Part shown: piece after piece, positions 42,796 through 53,244 of the stretch
Position numbering within the stretch: the first letter of the stretch is position 1
Layout of the letters: each line of letters begins with the position of its first letter
Assembly (NCBI RefSeq): GCF_025574465.1
Contig: NZ_JAOBPP010000021.1
Span: 434,001-498,000, forward strand
Direction of reading: 5' to 3'
Source of the DNA: Kordiimonas aestuarii
GTDB taxonomy: Bacteria; Pseudomonadota; Alphaproteobacteria; Sphingomonadales; Kordiimonadaceae
Length of the DNA: 64,000 bases
Program-made: the position numbers and the translations under genes
The notes under the pieces: generated by a model
The model's input: the letters and a program-made list of their open reading frames with translations, nothing else
Database searches by the model: none
What the model was told of the DNA's origin: nothing

Positions 42796-45700
42796 CTATT
42801 TTTTCTTCTGCAGGCTTTCTTTCAGACCTGCGAGTGCCGCGAACGGCGAATCGGGGTCCGCCTGCTTTTCCTTGCGGGGCGGGCGGGCGGTGTGCACACG
42901 CGGGCCCTGCGGCTTGCCGCCCTTGCCCTTTGGTCCCTTACCACGCGGGCGGTCAGCTTTTGCACGGTCGCCTTTAGGGCGATCGCCCTGACGGTCACCA
43001 CGATCACCCCGCTCACCGGGCTTGCCGCCACGGCGGCCTTCGCCTGCCGGGCGGGCCTTGCGCTTGGGCGCCCACGCGAAGAAGTAACGCTCAACAAGCT
43101 CTTCCTCGCCGGTTTCGGCGTCCGCAGCGGCGACATTCTCTGCCGCACCGTCAGCCTTTTCGGCAACATCGGTAGCGTCACTAACTTCAGCGACAGGTGC
43201 TTCGGCGGGCGCTTCGGCAGGCGCAACGTCCACGGGCTTCGGCTCTTCCGCTTTGGCGACTTCAGTCTCGGCCTCGCCGGTCTTGGCGTCTTCAGGCTTG
43301 GCCTCAGGCGCAGGGGCCTCTGCCACTGCTTCGGTTTTTGCTTCAGCTTCCGCCGCCACTTCAGCGGCGGGCGCGGCAGCGTCGTCTGGCTTGGCGTCCG
43401 TGCCTTCTGCTGCGGTTTCATCCTTGGCAGGTGCTTCTTCCTTGGCAGCGGGGGCCACTTTGCGCACTTCGTTCTTGTAGCCCGCAGCCTGCATCACTTC
43501 GGCAAAGTCTTCGCCTGACAAGCCAACAAGCCCCATGATCTCCGGCGTGACTTCAAACCAGTCACCGCCCTGACCCATGGGCCGCACGGCGTCGGCGAGA
43601 CGCTCCAGCATGTCCATGCGTACGGCTTTTTTGCCGCACACCTGAAAACCTGCCATCTCATAGAACTCACGCGGGGCCGTCGCTTCGGTCTCAACCCAGA
43701 CCATGCCGGGGGTTGGCAAGGTTGGCAGCGCCGTCAGCTTGCCGGCCATTGCCCACATCATCAGCCTGAGCTCATTGGCATGCGGCTTGAGAATAACAGG
43801 GATATAAAGCGAGCTGGCACCAATGCGGATACCAAAGCGGCGCAAGCCTTTGCGGGCGTCCTGGTCAAGCTGGCGCAGGTCACCATCCACCAGCGAACGC
43901 GAAATCACGCCGTAGTTTTCCAGCAGGCGGTACGCCACGCCCCGGGCAAGCCCGCTGAGCGGCGCGGCACCTTCAGGTGCTTGGGTATCGCCGTTAAGCT
44001 CACCAGCCAGCTTCATCAGTGGCTCAAGCTTTTCAGCGATGCGGCTATCAAGCCATTCCTGCGCTTTTTCCCGCACGAGGTCAGCATTGTCACCCTGCAG
44101 CAAAGTTGAGGCCACCAGCTTCACACGCGGCGCAAACAGGGCGCCACTGTCGTGCAGGGTCGCGATGGGCGCGCCCTCCCACACCAGCTTGGGATACGCG
44201 AGGCCTTCCGAAAAATCGAAGCCCAGCGTCTTGTAGCCCACATTGGCAAACAGTTTGGCCCGGCGGGTCAGTTCCACCTGCAAGGCCGCTTCGGCTGCTG
44301 CTTTCAGGGTCTTCTGGTCGTCACGAGCGGCGCCCGGCTCGACACGGAAGGAAAATCCATTCAGTTCACCGATCTCGTGTCCTTCGACCGAAACCTGGTT
44401 TGTCTCTTCATCAATGCTCACGCTAAGTTCGCCCCTATGCCTGAGCGAGCGCATGAGAACAGCCGTTCGCCTGTCCACAAAACGCTGGGTTAATTTTTCA
44501 TGCAGCGCGTCGGACAAACGGTCCTCGACACTGCGCGTTACATGGGCCCAATGGGCCGCATCCTTGAGCCAGCCTTTCCGGTGCGAAACGTACGTCCAAA
44601 TCCGGATACTGGCAATTCGACCGGCCAAGGTATCTATATCGCCGCTTGTATTGTCAAGGCGCTTAACCTGCCGGGCAATCCAATCATGCGGGATTGTGCC
44701 CCCAGGACCCATCAGATCGACATAAATACGACGTAGAAGGGATATATGGTCATCGTGTGACAATTTCCGGAAATCCGGAATTTGGCAGACATTCCAAAGC
44801 CTTTCGACCGCCTCGGGGTGTGCGGCAAGGCCGGATATCTCATCGTCTTCCGCCAAACGCTTGAGGGCAACGAGGTCGATCGCATCGCGCGTGCGGTGCA
44901 GCCCCTCCGTGCTCGCCGGGGCCTCAAGCGCACGCACGAGCCGCGGAATCGTTGCAAAATCAAGCCGGTGATTCCGCCAATACAGCCGTTTGACGGGGCC
45001 AAACTGATGCTCCTCGATCTGCGCGACCATGAGGGGGTCCATCAGCTCCCCGCCCGTAAGCGTGGTGAAGGTGCCGTCCTTCTTGTAACGTCCGGCGCGG
45101 CCCGCGATTTGAGCGGCCTCAGCCGCTGTCAGCTCGCGGTAACTGCGACCGTCAAATTTCGAAAGCCCGGCAAACGACACATGGCCGATATCAAGGTTCA
45201 GCCCCATGCCGATAGCGTCGGTGGCGACCAGATGATCGACCTCGCCGCTCAGGTACATGTCCACCTGTGCATTGCGTGTGCGGGGGCTGAGCGCGCCCAT
45301 GACAATCGCCGCGCCTCCCTTTTGCCGGCGGATGAGCTCCGCCATGCCGTATACATCAGCCGAGGAAAAGCCTACCACGGCCGAGCGCCGCGGCAGGCGT
45401 GACAGCTTGTTTGGCTTGACCGCCTTGAGTTCCGAGAAGCGCGGGCGGGAGATAATCTCGGCCTCAGGGATCAGGCGGCGCACCACATGGCGCATGGTGT
45501 CTGCGCCCAGAAGCAGGGTTTCATGTGTGCCGCGACTGTGCAGCAGGTGTTCGGTGAAGATATGGCCGCGCTGCGCGTCGGCGGCCATCTGGATCTCGTC
45601 AAGCGCGACAAAATCCGCGACCGCATGGCGCGGCATGGCTTCAGCGGTACACAGGAAATAGCGCGCACCCTCAGGCACGACGCGTTCCTCGCCGGTCACG

Positions 45701-45873
45701 AGCGCCACCTGGTTTTTGCCTTTGACCGCCACGACGCGGTCATACACCTCCCGCGCAAGCAGCCTGAGCGGGAAGCCCATGACGCCTGAGGCATAGCCCA
45801 TCATACGCTCCACCGCATAATGGGTTTTACCCGTATTGGTGGGGCCGAGAACCGCCTTGATGATGCCAGCCAT
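42796..45873 (-). CDS. SUV3-like DEAD/DExH RNA helicase with long disordered tail
   Basis: The 1025-residue protein resembles mitochondrial SUV3 and its alphaproteobacterial relatives. Walker A is GPTNTGKTHYA (residues 10-20), the DExH-type box is DEIQMA (about 91-96), and motif VI is QIAGRAGRY near residue 255. Helicase and SUV3-C regions run to about residue 560 and a further helical region to about 790. The tail has an Ala/Glu-rich acidic stretch (about 810-940) followed by a Lys/Arg/Gly-rich stretch, ending PFAALAGLKESLQKKK. Such enzymes help degrade or remodel structured RNA. It heads the operon helicase-S4 protein. The ATG at 45873 agrees with the family. Confidence 0.93.
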   Translation of the reverse strand: MAGIIKAVLGPTNTGKTHYAVERMMGYASGVMGFPLRLLAREVYDRVVAVKGKNQVALVTGEERVVPEGARYFLCTAEAMPRHAVADFVALDEIQMAADAQRGHIFTEHLLHSRGTHETLLLGADTMRHVVRRLIPEAEIISRPRFSELKAVKPNKLSRLPRRSAVVGFSSADVYGMAELIRRQKGGAAIVMGALSPRTRNAQVDMYLSGEVDHLVATDAIGMGLNLDIGHVSFAGLSKFDGRSYRELTAAEAAQIAGRAGRYKKDGTFTTLTGGELMDPLMVAQIEEHQFGPVKRLYWRNHRLDFATIPRLVRALEAPASTEGLHRTRDAIDLVALKRLAEDDEISGLAAHPEAVERLWNVCQIPDFRKLSHDDHISLLRRIYVDLMGPGGTIPHDWIARQVKRLDNTSGDIDTLAGRIASIRIWTYVSHRKGWLKDAAHWAHVTRSVEDRLSDALHEKLTQRFVDRRTAVLMRSLRHRGELSVSIDEETNQVSVEGHEIGELNGFSFRVEPGAARDDQKTLKAAAEAALQVELTRRAKLFANVGYKTLGFDFSEGLAYPKLVWEGAPIATLHDSGALFAPRVKLVASTLLQGDNADLVREKAQEWLDSRIAEKLEPLMKLAGELNGDTQAPEGAAPLSGLARGVAYRLLENYGVISRSLVDGDLRQLDQDARKGLRRFGIRIGASSLYIPVILKPHANELRLMMWAMAGKLTALPTLPTPGMVWVETEATAPREFYEMAGFQVCGKKAVRMDMLERLADAVRPMGQGGDWFEVTPEIMGLVGLSGEDFAEVMQAAGYKNEVRKVAPAAKEEAPAKDETAAEGTDAKPDDAAAPAAEVAAEAEAKTEAVAEAPAPEAKPEDAKTGEAETEVAKAEEPKPVDVAPAEAPAEAPVAEVSDATDVAEKADGAAENVAAADAETGEEELVERYFFAWAPKRKARPAGEGRRGGKPGERGDRGDRQGDRPKGDRAKADRPRGKGPKGKGGKPQGPRVHTARPPRKEKQADPDSPFAALAGLKESLQKKK

Positions 45874-45967
45874 AAAAACGCCTAACAGTGACTTAATAGT
45901 AAAGTTTTAGATAACGGTTCCCCGTTCAAAAGTGAAACCCTATAATCATTATTAAACGGGAGCGTGT

Positions 45968-47728
45968 ATGGCTAAACTTGGAATGGACAGGCGACAGATC
46001 CTTAAGGGTGCGGGCATATTAGGTGGTATTGCGGCGGCGAGAGCGGCCTATGCCTACGTGCCCGAAACACCAAACCCGCCGGTTAAAACGCCTGCGGACC
46101 TCGCCATCGCCGAACGCATCGCGGGGGTAAGCTATACGCCTGACGAACGCGCCATGATCCTCGACGAGCTTGAGGACATGCTCGACCGGCTCAGGCGCCG
46201 ACGCGCGGGGGTGACGCTCAGGAACTCGGATGCGCCCGCCATGGCGTTTGACCCGCGCCTGCCCGGCAAAACCTATGTTGTGCAATCAGGCAGTGTGCAG
46301 CTGGCCTCCGAAGCACCGGGGCCCTTGCCCAATGACGAAGCCGTCGCCTTCGCACCTGTGCATGCTCAGGCCTACTGGATCAAAAACGGGCTTCTGACCT
46401 CAAGCCGCCTGACCGACATTTATCTTTCACGCATCAAACGGCTGGACCCCAAGCTGAAAAGCTTCATCACCGTGACCGAAGCGGTCGCGCGCGAGCAGGC
46501 CCGCGAAGCGGACGTGGAAATTCGCTCGGGCCGCTACCGGGGGCCGTTGCACGGCATTCCGTTTGGCATGAAAGACATCATCGATACCAAGGGCATCAAA
46601 ACTACGTGGGGCGCCGCACCCTATCAGGACCGCACGGCAGAAAGTGACGCGGCTGTGACAAAACGCCTGCGTGACGCGGGAGCCGTTCTGCTTGGCAAGG
46701 TGGCGCTGGGCGCGCTTGCCTATGGCGACCTGTGGTTTGGCGGCGTGGTGCGCAATCCGTGGAACCTGAATGAGGGTGCGTCGGGCTCCAGCGCCGGTTC
46801 CGCGTCCGCTACCGTCGCGGCGCTTTGCAGCTTCGCCATCGGTACCGAGACCATGGGGTCGATCATCTCCCCGTCCGCCCGATGCGGCGCCGTGGGGCTG
46901 AGACCCACATTTGGCCGCGTGCCCCGCACAGGGGCCATGGCGCTTTGTTGGTCACTGGATAAAATCGGCCCGATCTGCCGCAGCGTCGAGGACACCGCGC
47001 TGGTGCTGGAAGCCATCAACGGCCATGACGCGGGTGACCCCGGCTCGCTCGACTGGGGATTTGCCTATGACGGCAAATCCGCCGCCGCCGGGGATATCAG
47101 AATAGGGTATGACCCCAAGTGGTTCACCGGCGAGGACGCCACCGACCTTGACCGGCAGGTACTGGACCAGCTCAAGAGCATGGGTTTCGCACTGGTGGAG
47201 ATTGCGCTGCCGAAACTGCCTTACTCCACCCTGCTCACAACGGTGGAAGTGGAAGCGGCGGCCGCGTTTGAGGGACTGACCCTCTCTGACGAAGACGACA
47301 GACTTATGTGGCAGGGTGACAAGGCATGGCCCAACACCCTGCGGGCGGCGCGTTTCCATAGCGCCATCGAATATGTACAGCTGGACCGCTTCCGCCGCCA
47401 GGTGATGGAGATGATGCACTCCATGTTCGACCAGGTGGATATGTTCGCCTGCCCCAACTTTGCTGGCGATATGCTGGTGATCACCAATTATACCGGGCAC
47501 CCAAGCCTTTCCCTGCCGCTGGGGCTGATCAAACGCCAGACCTTCCCGCTGACGGGCACGGAGGATAAAAAGCTCGGGTTTGAGCGCCGGGTGCCCTATG
47601 GCTTCACCCTGTGGGGCAACATGTTCCGCGAGGACCAGCTCATCGGCGTTGGCCGCCTTCTGGAGCGCGCCGCCAATTTCGGCGCCCACCGCCCCGCACT
47701 TCTTGAAAGCCTGAACCGCGAAGAGTAA
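45968..47728 (+). CDS. Amidase signature enzyme with Tat signal
   Basis: The 586-residue amidase begins with a twin-arginine signal (MDRRQILKGAGILGGIAAA), so it is exported folded. The amidase core has the catalytic Lys in FGMKDIID (near residue 202), the Gly/Ser signature GASGSSAGSA (near 271) and the second Ser in the GTETMGSIISPSA segment, giving the Ser-cisSer-Lys triad. The roughly 130 residues before the core form an uncharacterised N-terminal region. Known members hydrolyse amides as varied as glutamyl-tRNA, peptides and fatty-acid amides; the substrate is unknown. Divergent from the helicase gene, with a 94-bp gap. Confidence 0.9.
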   Translation: MAKLGMDRRQILKGAGILGGIAAARAAYAYVPETPNPPVKTPADLAIAERIAGVSYTPDERAMILDELEDMLDRLRRRRAGVTLRNSDAPAMAFDPRLPGKTYVVQSGSVQLASEAPGPLPNDEAVAFAPVHAQAYWIKNGLLTSSRLTDIYLSRIKRLDPKLKSFITVTEAVAREQAREADVEIRSGRYRGPLHGIPFGMKDIIDTKGIKTTWGAAPYQDRTAESDAAVTKRLRDAGAVLLGKVALGALAYGDLWFGGVVRNPWNLNEGASGSSAGSASATVAALCSFAIGTETMGSIISPSARCGAVGLRPTFGRVPRTGAMALCWSLDKIGPICRSVEDTALVLEAINGHDAGDPGSLDWGFAYDGKSAAAGDIRIGYDPKWFTGEDATDLDRQVLDQLKSMGFALVEIALPKLPYSTLLTTVEVEAAAAFEGLTLSDEDDRLMWQGDKAWPNTLRAARFHSAIEYVQLDRFRRQVMEMMHSMFDQVDMFACPNFAGDMLVITNYTGHPSLSLPLGLIKRQTFPLTGTEDKKLGFERRVPYGFTLWGNMFREDQLIGVGRLLERAANFGAHRPALLESLNREE

Positions 47729-47774
47729 ACAGGCGCAAAGCCGCACAAATGCTATAGTGCGCGAGTCAAAAAGC

Positions 47775-47803
47775 TTGACCGGGGCAGGCGAATCGTCTAC
47801 CTA
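47775..47803 (+). promoter_or_regulatory. Candidate promoter of rpmB
   Basis: TTGACC (47775-47780) is spaced 17 bp from TACCTA (47798-47803). The -35 is good and the -10 poor. Downstream, a CGGGG-GTAA-CCCCG hairpin lies about 20 bp before the rpmB start and could act in the leader. Confidence 0.4.
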
Positions 47804-47897
47804 CCGCGCCAGCTATTGCCCAATCCGGTCTCTAGCGAACATGAATTCATAAAGATTCCCGGGGGTAACCCCGAGCAGAAAAACAAGGATAACGAAC

Positions 47898-48191
47898 ATG
47901 TCGCGCGTATGTGAACTGACCGGCAAGAAAGTAATGACAGGTAACAATGTGTCGCACGCACACAACAAATCCCGTCGTCGCTTCCTGCCAAACCTGACCA
48001 AAGCAACCCTGATTTCCGACACGCTGGGCCGCTCTGTAAGCCTGCGTATCTCAACCCATGCGCTGCGCTCAGTGGAGCACAACGACGGTCTTGATAACTT
48101 CCTTCTTAAAGCTCGCGACACCGACCTTTCGGCTGCTGCGCAAAAGCTTAAGCGGGATATCAAGAAGAAACAGGCTGCTGCGAAGGCCTAA
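47898..48191 (+). CDS. rpmB: 50S ribosomal protein L28
   Basis: The 97-residue protein is the bL28 family: [33 protein letters not shown] is the conserved N-terminus, followed by [15 protein letters not shown] and a basic helix. It lacks the second Cys pair of the zinc-binding version. It binds 23S rRNA near the exit region of the 50S subunit. The ATG has AAGGATAACG upstream and a terminator follows at 48230. In this genome it is a single-gene unit. Confidence 0.97.
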   Translation: MSRVCELTGKKVMTGNNVSHAHNKSRRRFLPNLTKATLISDTLGRSVSLRISTHALRSVEHNDGLDNFLLKARDTDLSAAAQKLKRDIKKKQAAAKA

Positions 48192-48229
48192 CGGCAAGCC
48201 TCAACTGAGGCAAAAGCGCAAGTTTCAGG

Positions 48230-48262
48230 AAACGCCGTGGCATCAACGCTGCGGCGTTTTGC
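48230..48262 (+). terminator. Rho-independent terminator of rpmB
   Basis: AAACGCCG (48230-48237) pairs with CGGCGTTT (48252-48259) around a 14-nt loop, followed by TTGCTTTT. It also lies at the 3' end of the convergent sulfotransferase gene. Confidence 0.7.
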
Positions 48263-48282
48263 TTTTGCATCCGCTGCGGCTG

Positions 48283-49176
48283 CTAGAAATAACACCCGTA
48301 AATTTCATAGTCCCGCGCACAGAGGGGACGGACCTGTTCCTCAAGCGCAGGTGTGGGCTCAAGCGCTACCATGTTCTTGGAGTGGAAATTGTGGATGGCC
48401 GGAATGGCGGTGTTCGTCTTTTCGCTCAGTTTCGCCCGAAGCTCGTCCATTCTGGCGACCAGGCCAACCCAGTCATAGACCGAGGGGTCATCACCGGCAA
48501 TATCACTGAGCGGATTGGTGTGGGCCCGCAGTGTCGGGAAGACCTGCCGGTAGCGGTGCAGGTTTTTGAGAAACTGGTCATACGTCGGTTGCAGCCTCAG
48601 CCCCATGAAGCTCTCCCGCTTGCCCACTTCCTTCGAGAGATCGTCGGTGAAGACAAGATTGAACCTGTAGTAGGACCGGAGCCTTGAAATGGGGTCCCGC
48701 ACCACGAGAAACCTGAACCAGTCGGCATAATCGACCGGCAGCTTTGCCCGCACCAGCATGCGGTAGGGTGCCTGCTCAAGCATGCGGGAATGGGAATGCC
48801 CCTCACCCCGCTCGCCGGTCAGAATATGGTAAAGCATATCCTTCACGGTGGTGGAGCCGCATTTGGGAACATGCAGGTATAATAGCTTGTGGATCTTGAG
48901 GGCCGTGAAGGATGACATTTCCGATCGGATCAGGGCCAGCTCCGTCGCTGTCGGCATATGGATATGATCCACGATACGGCGCATGATCAGTTCCGCCGCA
49001 GGCTCATCTCCCAACATGAGCAACACGCGCTTCTTGAACCGCCACAAACGGACATGATCATGATCAGCAAGGGCCGCCTCGACAAGCCGGTAGGCGGCTT
49101 CAATTTCCTCTGTCAGGAGAAGCTCCCACGCCTGCGCGATGCAGCGGTTTACTACCGGGTTCTTGCCGCGTTCCAT
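48283..49176 (-). CDS. Sulfotransferase family 2-like protein
   Basis: The 297-residue protein has a helical N-terminal region (1-95) and then the carbohydrate-sulfotransferase core: HVPKCGSTTVKDML near residue 102 (PAPS 5'-phosphosulfate loop) and VVRDPISRLRSYYRF near residue 158 (3'-phosphate site). The rest of the fold continues to the C-terminus, with no membrane anchor. Such enzymes sulfate polysaccharides or other glycans; the acceptor is not known. It follows the phytase-like gene by 9 bp, so it is probably the last gene of the cobS-cobT-phytase-like unit. Paralogous in broad fold, not in detail, to the 33946-34677 protein. Confidence 0.85.
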   Translation of the reverse strand: MERGKNPVVNRCIAQAWELLLTEEIEAAYRLVEAALADHDHVRLWRFKKRVLLMLGDEPAAELIMRRIVDHIHMPTATELALIRSEMSSFTALKIHKLLYLHVPKCGSTTVKDMLYHILTGERGEGHSHSRMLEQAPYRMLVRAKLPVDYADWFRFLVVRDPISRLRSYYRFNLVFTDDLSKEVGKRESFMGLRLQPTYDQFLKNLHRYRQVFPTLRAHTNPLSDIAGDDPSVYDWVGLVARMDELRAKLSEKTNTAIPAIHNFHSKNMVALEPTPALEEQVRPLCARDYEIYGCYF

Positions 49177-49185
49177 AAAACCTGA

Positions 49186-50181
49186 TTACGGGCTTTCAAG
49201 GGCAAATACAAGCAACAGCGTACGCTGGCTTTTACGGAAATTATCATCCGAGATCATCACCACCAGTGGAGTTTGGCCCGGCCGCTCAATCACGTCGAGG
49301 CCCTCCATATTGTCAACCGTTTGCGGTGGTTCAAGGTGCATCACTTCGCCCCCTACAAGCGTAGCGCCCGCCCTGATTTCCGCAGCCGGGATGCGTACAA
49401 GCTTGGCAGACACCCCGTCAAAGAGCGAATAGCGCCTGAGCAAGATCAGCACATCGCCGTTTTTCAGGGTAGCGGCGTCCGTGGGGGAATAATTGCGTGG
49501 TGGCTTGAAATAGATGGTCTCGCTGGCGTCATGCCCTACCAGCCAGCCACGCAGGCGACCCAGCTCATCTACCCCGCGCTCGGGAAAGCCCAGCAGTTTG
49601 CCATCCGCAAAGGTGATGGCCTCCAGCCCGCTATTGTTGGCAACGCCGGTGAAATCCATCAATGCCGTATAGGGCGACGGCATGACGGTTCCGTCGGCAG
49701 CCACATGTACAAGCCGGTGCTGGCCCTCAAAGGACACCAGAAAGCCATCGCCCTCAGTGATAACGCTTTCCGAATCCAGCGCCGCCTTGCTTTTGCCCTG
49801 TGCGTCATCCGAGAAAGGGCGCATTTTCGCCGCCGTCAGGGGCATGGCGGCTGTCGGGTCAAAATGTGCGCCAAACCAGTCGCCGCGATCGCTGACCGCC
49901 ACCAGGCGCCCATCAGGCCGGACCACAAGGCCAGAGAAACCGCCAAAATTGACACTATCGGCCGTCAACGCCCATCCGGCGACATAGGTGGCGTTGCCGA
50001 CCGTTCTTTGCGTCGGGTCGCTTTCAAGAAGCGGGACGGGTCGGGCGGTAACCGCGACCGCAATCTCGGTCGCGAGCACATCACTCGGCTTGTTGCTCCT
50101 GATATGCTCGTAGACACCAAACCCTGTTATCAATGCCGCTGACAAGACAAGGACAAGAAGCTTTTTGGCGTGACTGGGCAT
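49186..50181 (-). CDS. Exported esterase-like phytase family protein (beta-propeller)
   Basis: The 331-residue protein has an N-terminal signal/anchor (KLLVLVLSAALITGFGVY) and the Phytase-like (PF13449-type) pattern: NFGGFSGLVVRPDGRLVAVSDRGDW, then GNNSGLEAITFADG-like, then RNYSPTDAATLKNGDVLILLRRYS and NMEGLDVIE. These recur as blade motifs of a propeller. True phytase activity is not established for this group. It lies 5 bp after cobT on the same strand and 9 bp before the sulfotransferase gene. Confidence 0.85.
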   Translation of the reverse strand: MPSHAKKLLVLVLSAALITGFGVYEHIRSNKPSDVLATEIAVAVTARPVPLLESDPTQRTVGNATYVAGWALTADSVNFGGFSGLVVRPDGRLVAVSDRGDWFGAHFDPTAAMPLTAAKMRPFSDDAQGKSKAALDSESVITEGDGFLVSFEGQHRLVHVAADGTVMPSPYTALMDFTGVANNSGLEAITFADGKLLGFPERGVDELGRLRGWLVGHDASETIYFKPPRNYSPTDAATLKNGDVLILLRRYSLFDGVSAKLVRIPAAEIRAGATLVGGEVMHLEPPQTVDNMEGLDVIERPGQTPLVVMISDDNFRKSQRTLLLVFALESP

Positions 50182-50186
50182 GGCGC

Positions 50187-52046
50187 TCAGCGGATACGCC
50201 TTGGTGTGGGGATGGCTTCCTCAAACAGCGAAGCGAGTTGTTCGGTCATGGCGCCGCCCAACTGTTCGGCATCAAGGATGGTCACGGCGCGCTTGTAGTA
50301 GCGCGTGACATCGTGACCGATGCCAATGGCGATAAGCTCCACGGGCGAACGGTCTTCGATCCAGCCGATAACCTGCCGCAGGTGGTTCTCCAGATAGACA
50401 CCTGAATTGACGCTGAGCGTGCTGTCATCCACCGGCGCACCGTCGGAGATGACCATCAGAATGCGGCGCTCTTCCGACCGCGCGATCAGGCGGTTGTGTG
50501 CCCACATCAGCGCCTCACCGTCGATATTTTCCTTCAGCAACCCCTCGCGCATCATCAGGCCAAGGTTCCGGCGCGAACGCCGCCACGGGGCATCGCCGGT
50601 TTTATAAATGATGTGCCGCAGGTCATTCAGCCGCCCTGGCGTCTTCGGCCGGCCAGCCTGCAACCATTTTTCGCGGCTCTGGCCCCCTTTCCACGCCTTG
50701 GTGGTAAAACCGAGGATCTCCACCTTCACGCCGCAGCGCTCCAGCGTGCGGGCGAGGATATCGGCGGAGATGGCCGCAATCGAGATAGGCCTGCCACGCA
50801 TGGAGCCGGAGTTATCCAACAGCAGGGTCACCACCGTGTCCTTGAACTCGGTCTCGCTTTCGAGCTTGTAGGAAAGGGGCTTGGTCGGGCTTGAAACCAC
50901 GCGCGCGAGGCGGCCTGCGTCAAGGATGCCTTCTTCAAGGTCGAACTGCCAGTGGCGGCGCTGCTGCGCCAACAGGCGCCGCTGCAGCCGGTTTGCAAGC
51001 TTGGAGACAGCACCGGAGAGATGCGCCATCTGCTGGTCGAGATATTTGCGCAGGCGTTCAAGCTCTTCGACGTCGCACAGCTCTTCCGCTTTCAGGACCT
51101 CGTCATATTCTTCGGTGAAGACTTTATAGAACGGCGTATCCGGCAACTGGTCGAGCGGTCGGTTGGGCCGCCATGGTATTGTACCCTCGTGCTTGCCCTC
51201 TCCAGCGTCGGCTTCGCTGTCGTCCATTTCCTCCATGGCCGCTTCGCTTGACGCTTCGTCTTCGGCGGTTTCGCTTTCGCCGTCCTCGGACGACTCTGCT
51301 CCATCCGAGGAGCCTTCGTCATCCTCTCCGGGGTCGCCATCCGGGCTGTCGGGCGCGTCGCCCTCGCCGTCATCGGGTTGGTCGTCCTCATCATCGCGGT
51401 CGCGCTTGTCACCGTCGCCATCGCCGATCAGCTCCGCGATGATGCTGCGAGAGATAACGGACAGGCCGCGCTGGTCCTCGACCTTGTCTTCAAGGGTGTC
51501 AAGAAGGTGACCGACACTTTCCTCAAGCCACTTGCGCTGGCCCTCAACCGCGACAACCGCGTTTTCAGGCGGCGGGGCACCGGTAAGCCGTTCCCGCACC
51601 AACAAACCCAACACAGAGGCGAGTTTGCTCTCTTCGTCGTCCGTCGGGCGCGACAGGCCGCTTTCAAGCGCGCGGCGCTCGGTGACGGCGGCGAGGTTCG
51701 ATTTCATGCCCGACATGGCACGGGCACCAATCGCCTCATAGCGGGCCTGTTCCACAGCATCAAAAATCGCGCGGCCAACGGCACCGCCGGGCGCCAGTTT
51801 CGAATGCAGCTTGGCATCATGATGGCGGTGTCTGAGGGCGTAGCTGTCAGCCTGTCCCCGCACCTCGGCGACATCTTGCGCGCGCACCTTGTGCGGCAGA
51901 TGCGAGACACGCATTTCGCCAGCCACATAGCCGGGTGCGTCGGCGGTGAACTTGACCTCAAGGCCCTTGTCCTCCGCCACGGCGCGCGCGGCGGCGGCCA
52001 GCGCGTGCTCAAACGTCTCTTTCGGATTTTGGCTGCCGTCTGCCAT
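50187..52046 (-). CDS. cobT: CobT-like cobaltochelatase subunit
   Basis: The 619-residue protein matches the CobT subunit of aerobic cobaltochelatase. It has an N-terminal helical region (1-200), a long Asp/Glu/Ser acidic linker (about 215-295), and a C-terminal von Willebrand A domain with the MIDAS start [13 protein letters not shown] near residue 415. It forms a ring with CobS that drives cobalt insertion by CobN. No cobN, nor any other cobalamin gene, is in the window. CobS/CobT are retained in many Alphaproteobacteria that lack the pathway, so the partner may be something else. It starts 37 bp after the cobS stop. Confidence 0.93.
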   Translation of the reverse strand: MADGSQNPKETFEHALAAAARAVAEDKGLEVKFTADAPGYVAGEMRVSHLPHKVRAQDVAEVRGQADSYALRHRHHDAKLHSKLAPGGAVGRAIFDAVEQARYEAIGARAMSGMKSNLAAVTERRALESGLSRPTDDEESKLASVLGLLVRERLTGAPPPENAVVAVEGQRKWLEESVGHLLDTLEDKVEDQRGLSVISRSIIAELIGDGDGDKRDRDDEDDQPDDGEGDAPDSPDGDPGEDDEGSSDGAESSEDGESETAEDEASSEAAMEEMDDSEADAGEGKHEGTIPWRPNRPLDQLPDTPFYKVFTEEYDEVLKAEELCDVEELERLRKYLDQQMAHLSGAVSKLANRLQRRLLAQQRRHWQFDLEEGILDAGRLARVVSSPTKPLSYKLESETEFKDTVVTLLLDNSGSMRGRPISIAAISADILARTLERCGVKVEILGFTTKAWKGGQSREKWLQAGRPKTPGRLNDLRHIIYKTGDAPWRRSRRNLGLMMREGLLKENIDGEALMWAHNRLIARSEERRILMVISDGAPVDDSTLSVNSGVYLENHLRQVIGWIEDRSPVELIAIGIGHDVTRYYKRAVTILDAEQLGGAMTEQLASLFEEAIPTPRRIR

Positions 52047-52083
52047 TCAGATTACCCTAAACTCACCTTCACGGTGCGCCGCC

Positions 52084-53082
52084 TCAGGTGTTCACAACCA
52101 GATTGCTGGCCGATTCCTTGAGCTCCTCGCCAAAGCAGCGCTGATAATATTCCGCCACAATCGGGCGCTCTGCCTCGTCACACTTGTTGAGGAAGCTGAC
52201 CCGGAACGCAAAGGATATGTCACCGAAAATACGCGCGTTTTGCGCCCATGTCAGCACGGTACGCGGGCTCATCACGGTCGAGATATCACCGGCCATGAAA
52301 CCGGTCCGGCTGAGGTCTGCCACGCGTACCATATTCGAGATCGCCTTGCGGCCATCGTCGGTGTCGTAGCTCGGCTCCTTGGCAAGGATGATGTCGGTTT
52401 CGGTATCGTGCGGCAGATAGTTGAGCGTCGCGACAATGTTCCAGCGGTCCATCTGGCCCTGGTTGATCTGCTGCGTGCCGTGGTAAAGGCCTGTCGTATC
52501 GCCGAGTCCAACCGTGTTCGAGGTGGCAAAAATACGGAACGCCGGATGCGGGCGGATAACACGGTTCTGGTCCAGCAGTGTCAGCTTGCCCTCAACCTCC
52601 AGCACACGCTGGATCACGAACATCACATCCGGTCGGCCCGCGTCATATTCATCAAAGACAATCGCGGTCGGGCTCTGCAGCGCCCACGGCAGGATGCCTT
52701 CCTGAAACTCGGTCACCTGTTTGCCGTCACGCAGCACAATGGCGTCCTTGCCGACAAGGTCGATGCGGCTGATGTGGCTGTCGAGGTTCACACGAATGGT
52801 AGGCCAGTTGAGGCGCGCGGCCACCTGCTCAATGTGGGTGGATTTACCGGTGCCGTGATAGCCCTGGATCATCACCCGGCGATTGTGGGCGAACCCGGCG
52901 AGAATCGCCAGCGTGGTATCGGGGTCAAACACATAGGTGCTGTCGATATCTGGCACATGCTCGGTGCGCTCCCCGAAAGCAGGCACTTCCATATCAAGAT
53001 CGAGGCCAAAGGCATCACGAACGGAAACTTTTTTCTCTGGCAGGGTCAGGCTAGGAAGCTTTTCAGCCGCAGCGGCACTCAT
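52084..53082 (-). CDS. cobS: CobS-like AAA+ cobaltochelatase subunit
   Basis: The 332-residue MoxR-type AAA+ ATPase has Walker [13 protein letters not shown] (about residues 73-84), Walker [15 protein letters not shown] (about 135-148) and a sensor-1 ATSNT motif near 180. It partners with CobT. It heads the minus-strand unit and diverges from bolA with a 162-bp gap, in which both promoters must lie. Confidence 0.95.
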   Translation of the reverse strand: MSAAAAEKLPSLTLPEKKVSVRDAFGLDLDMEVPAFGERTEHVPDIDSTYVFDPDTTLAILAGFAHNRRVMIQGYHGTGKSTHIEQVAARLNWPTIRVNLDSHISRIDLVGKDAIVLRDGKQVTEFQEGILPWALQSPTAIVFDEYDAGRPDVMFVIQRVLEVEGKLTLLDQNRVIRPHPAFRIFATSNTVGLGDTTGLYHGTQQINQGQMDRWNIVATLNYLPHDTETDIILAKEPSYDTDDGRKAISNMVRVADLSRTGFMAGDISTVMSPRTVLTWAQNARIFGDISFAFRVSFLNKCDEAERPIVAEYYQRCFGEELKESASNLVVNT

Positions 53083-53244
53083 GGACAGTATCCTCTTGTC
53101 TAAAAACTTTTGATAACCATTCTAAAGAATGCATCATGGGTTTACCAGTGACTGGGTCAATATGAAACAGCACATTTAACTTGGGTATTGTGCGCTTGAA
53201 TTGCCAGACAGCGGTATATAGCCCCCTCACATGAATAGGAAAGT

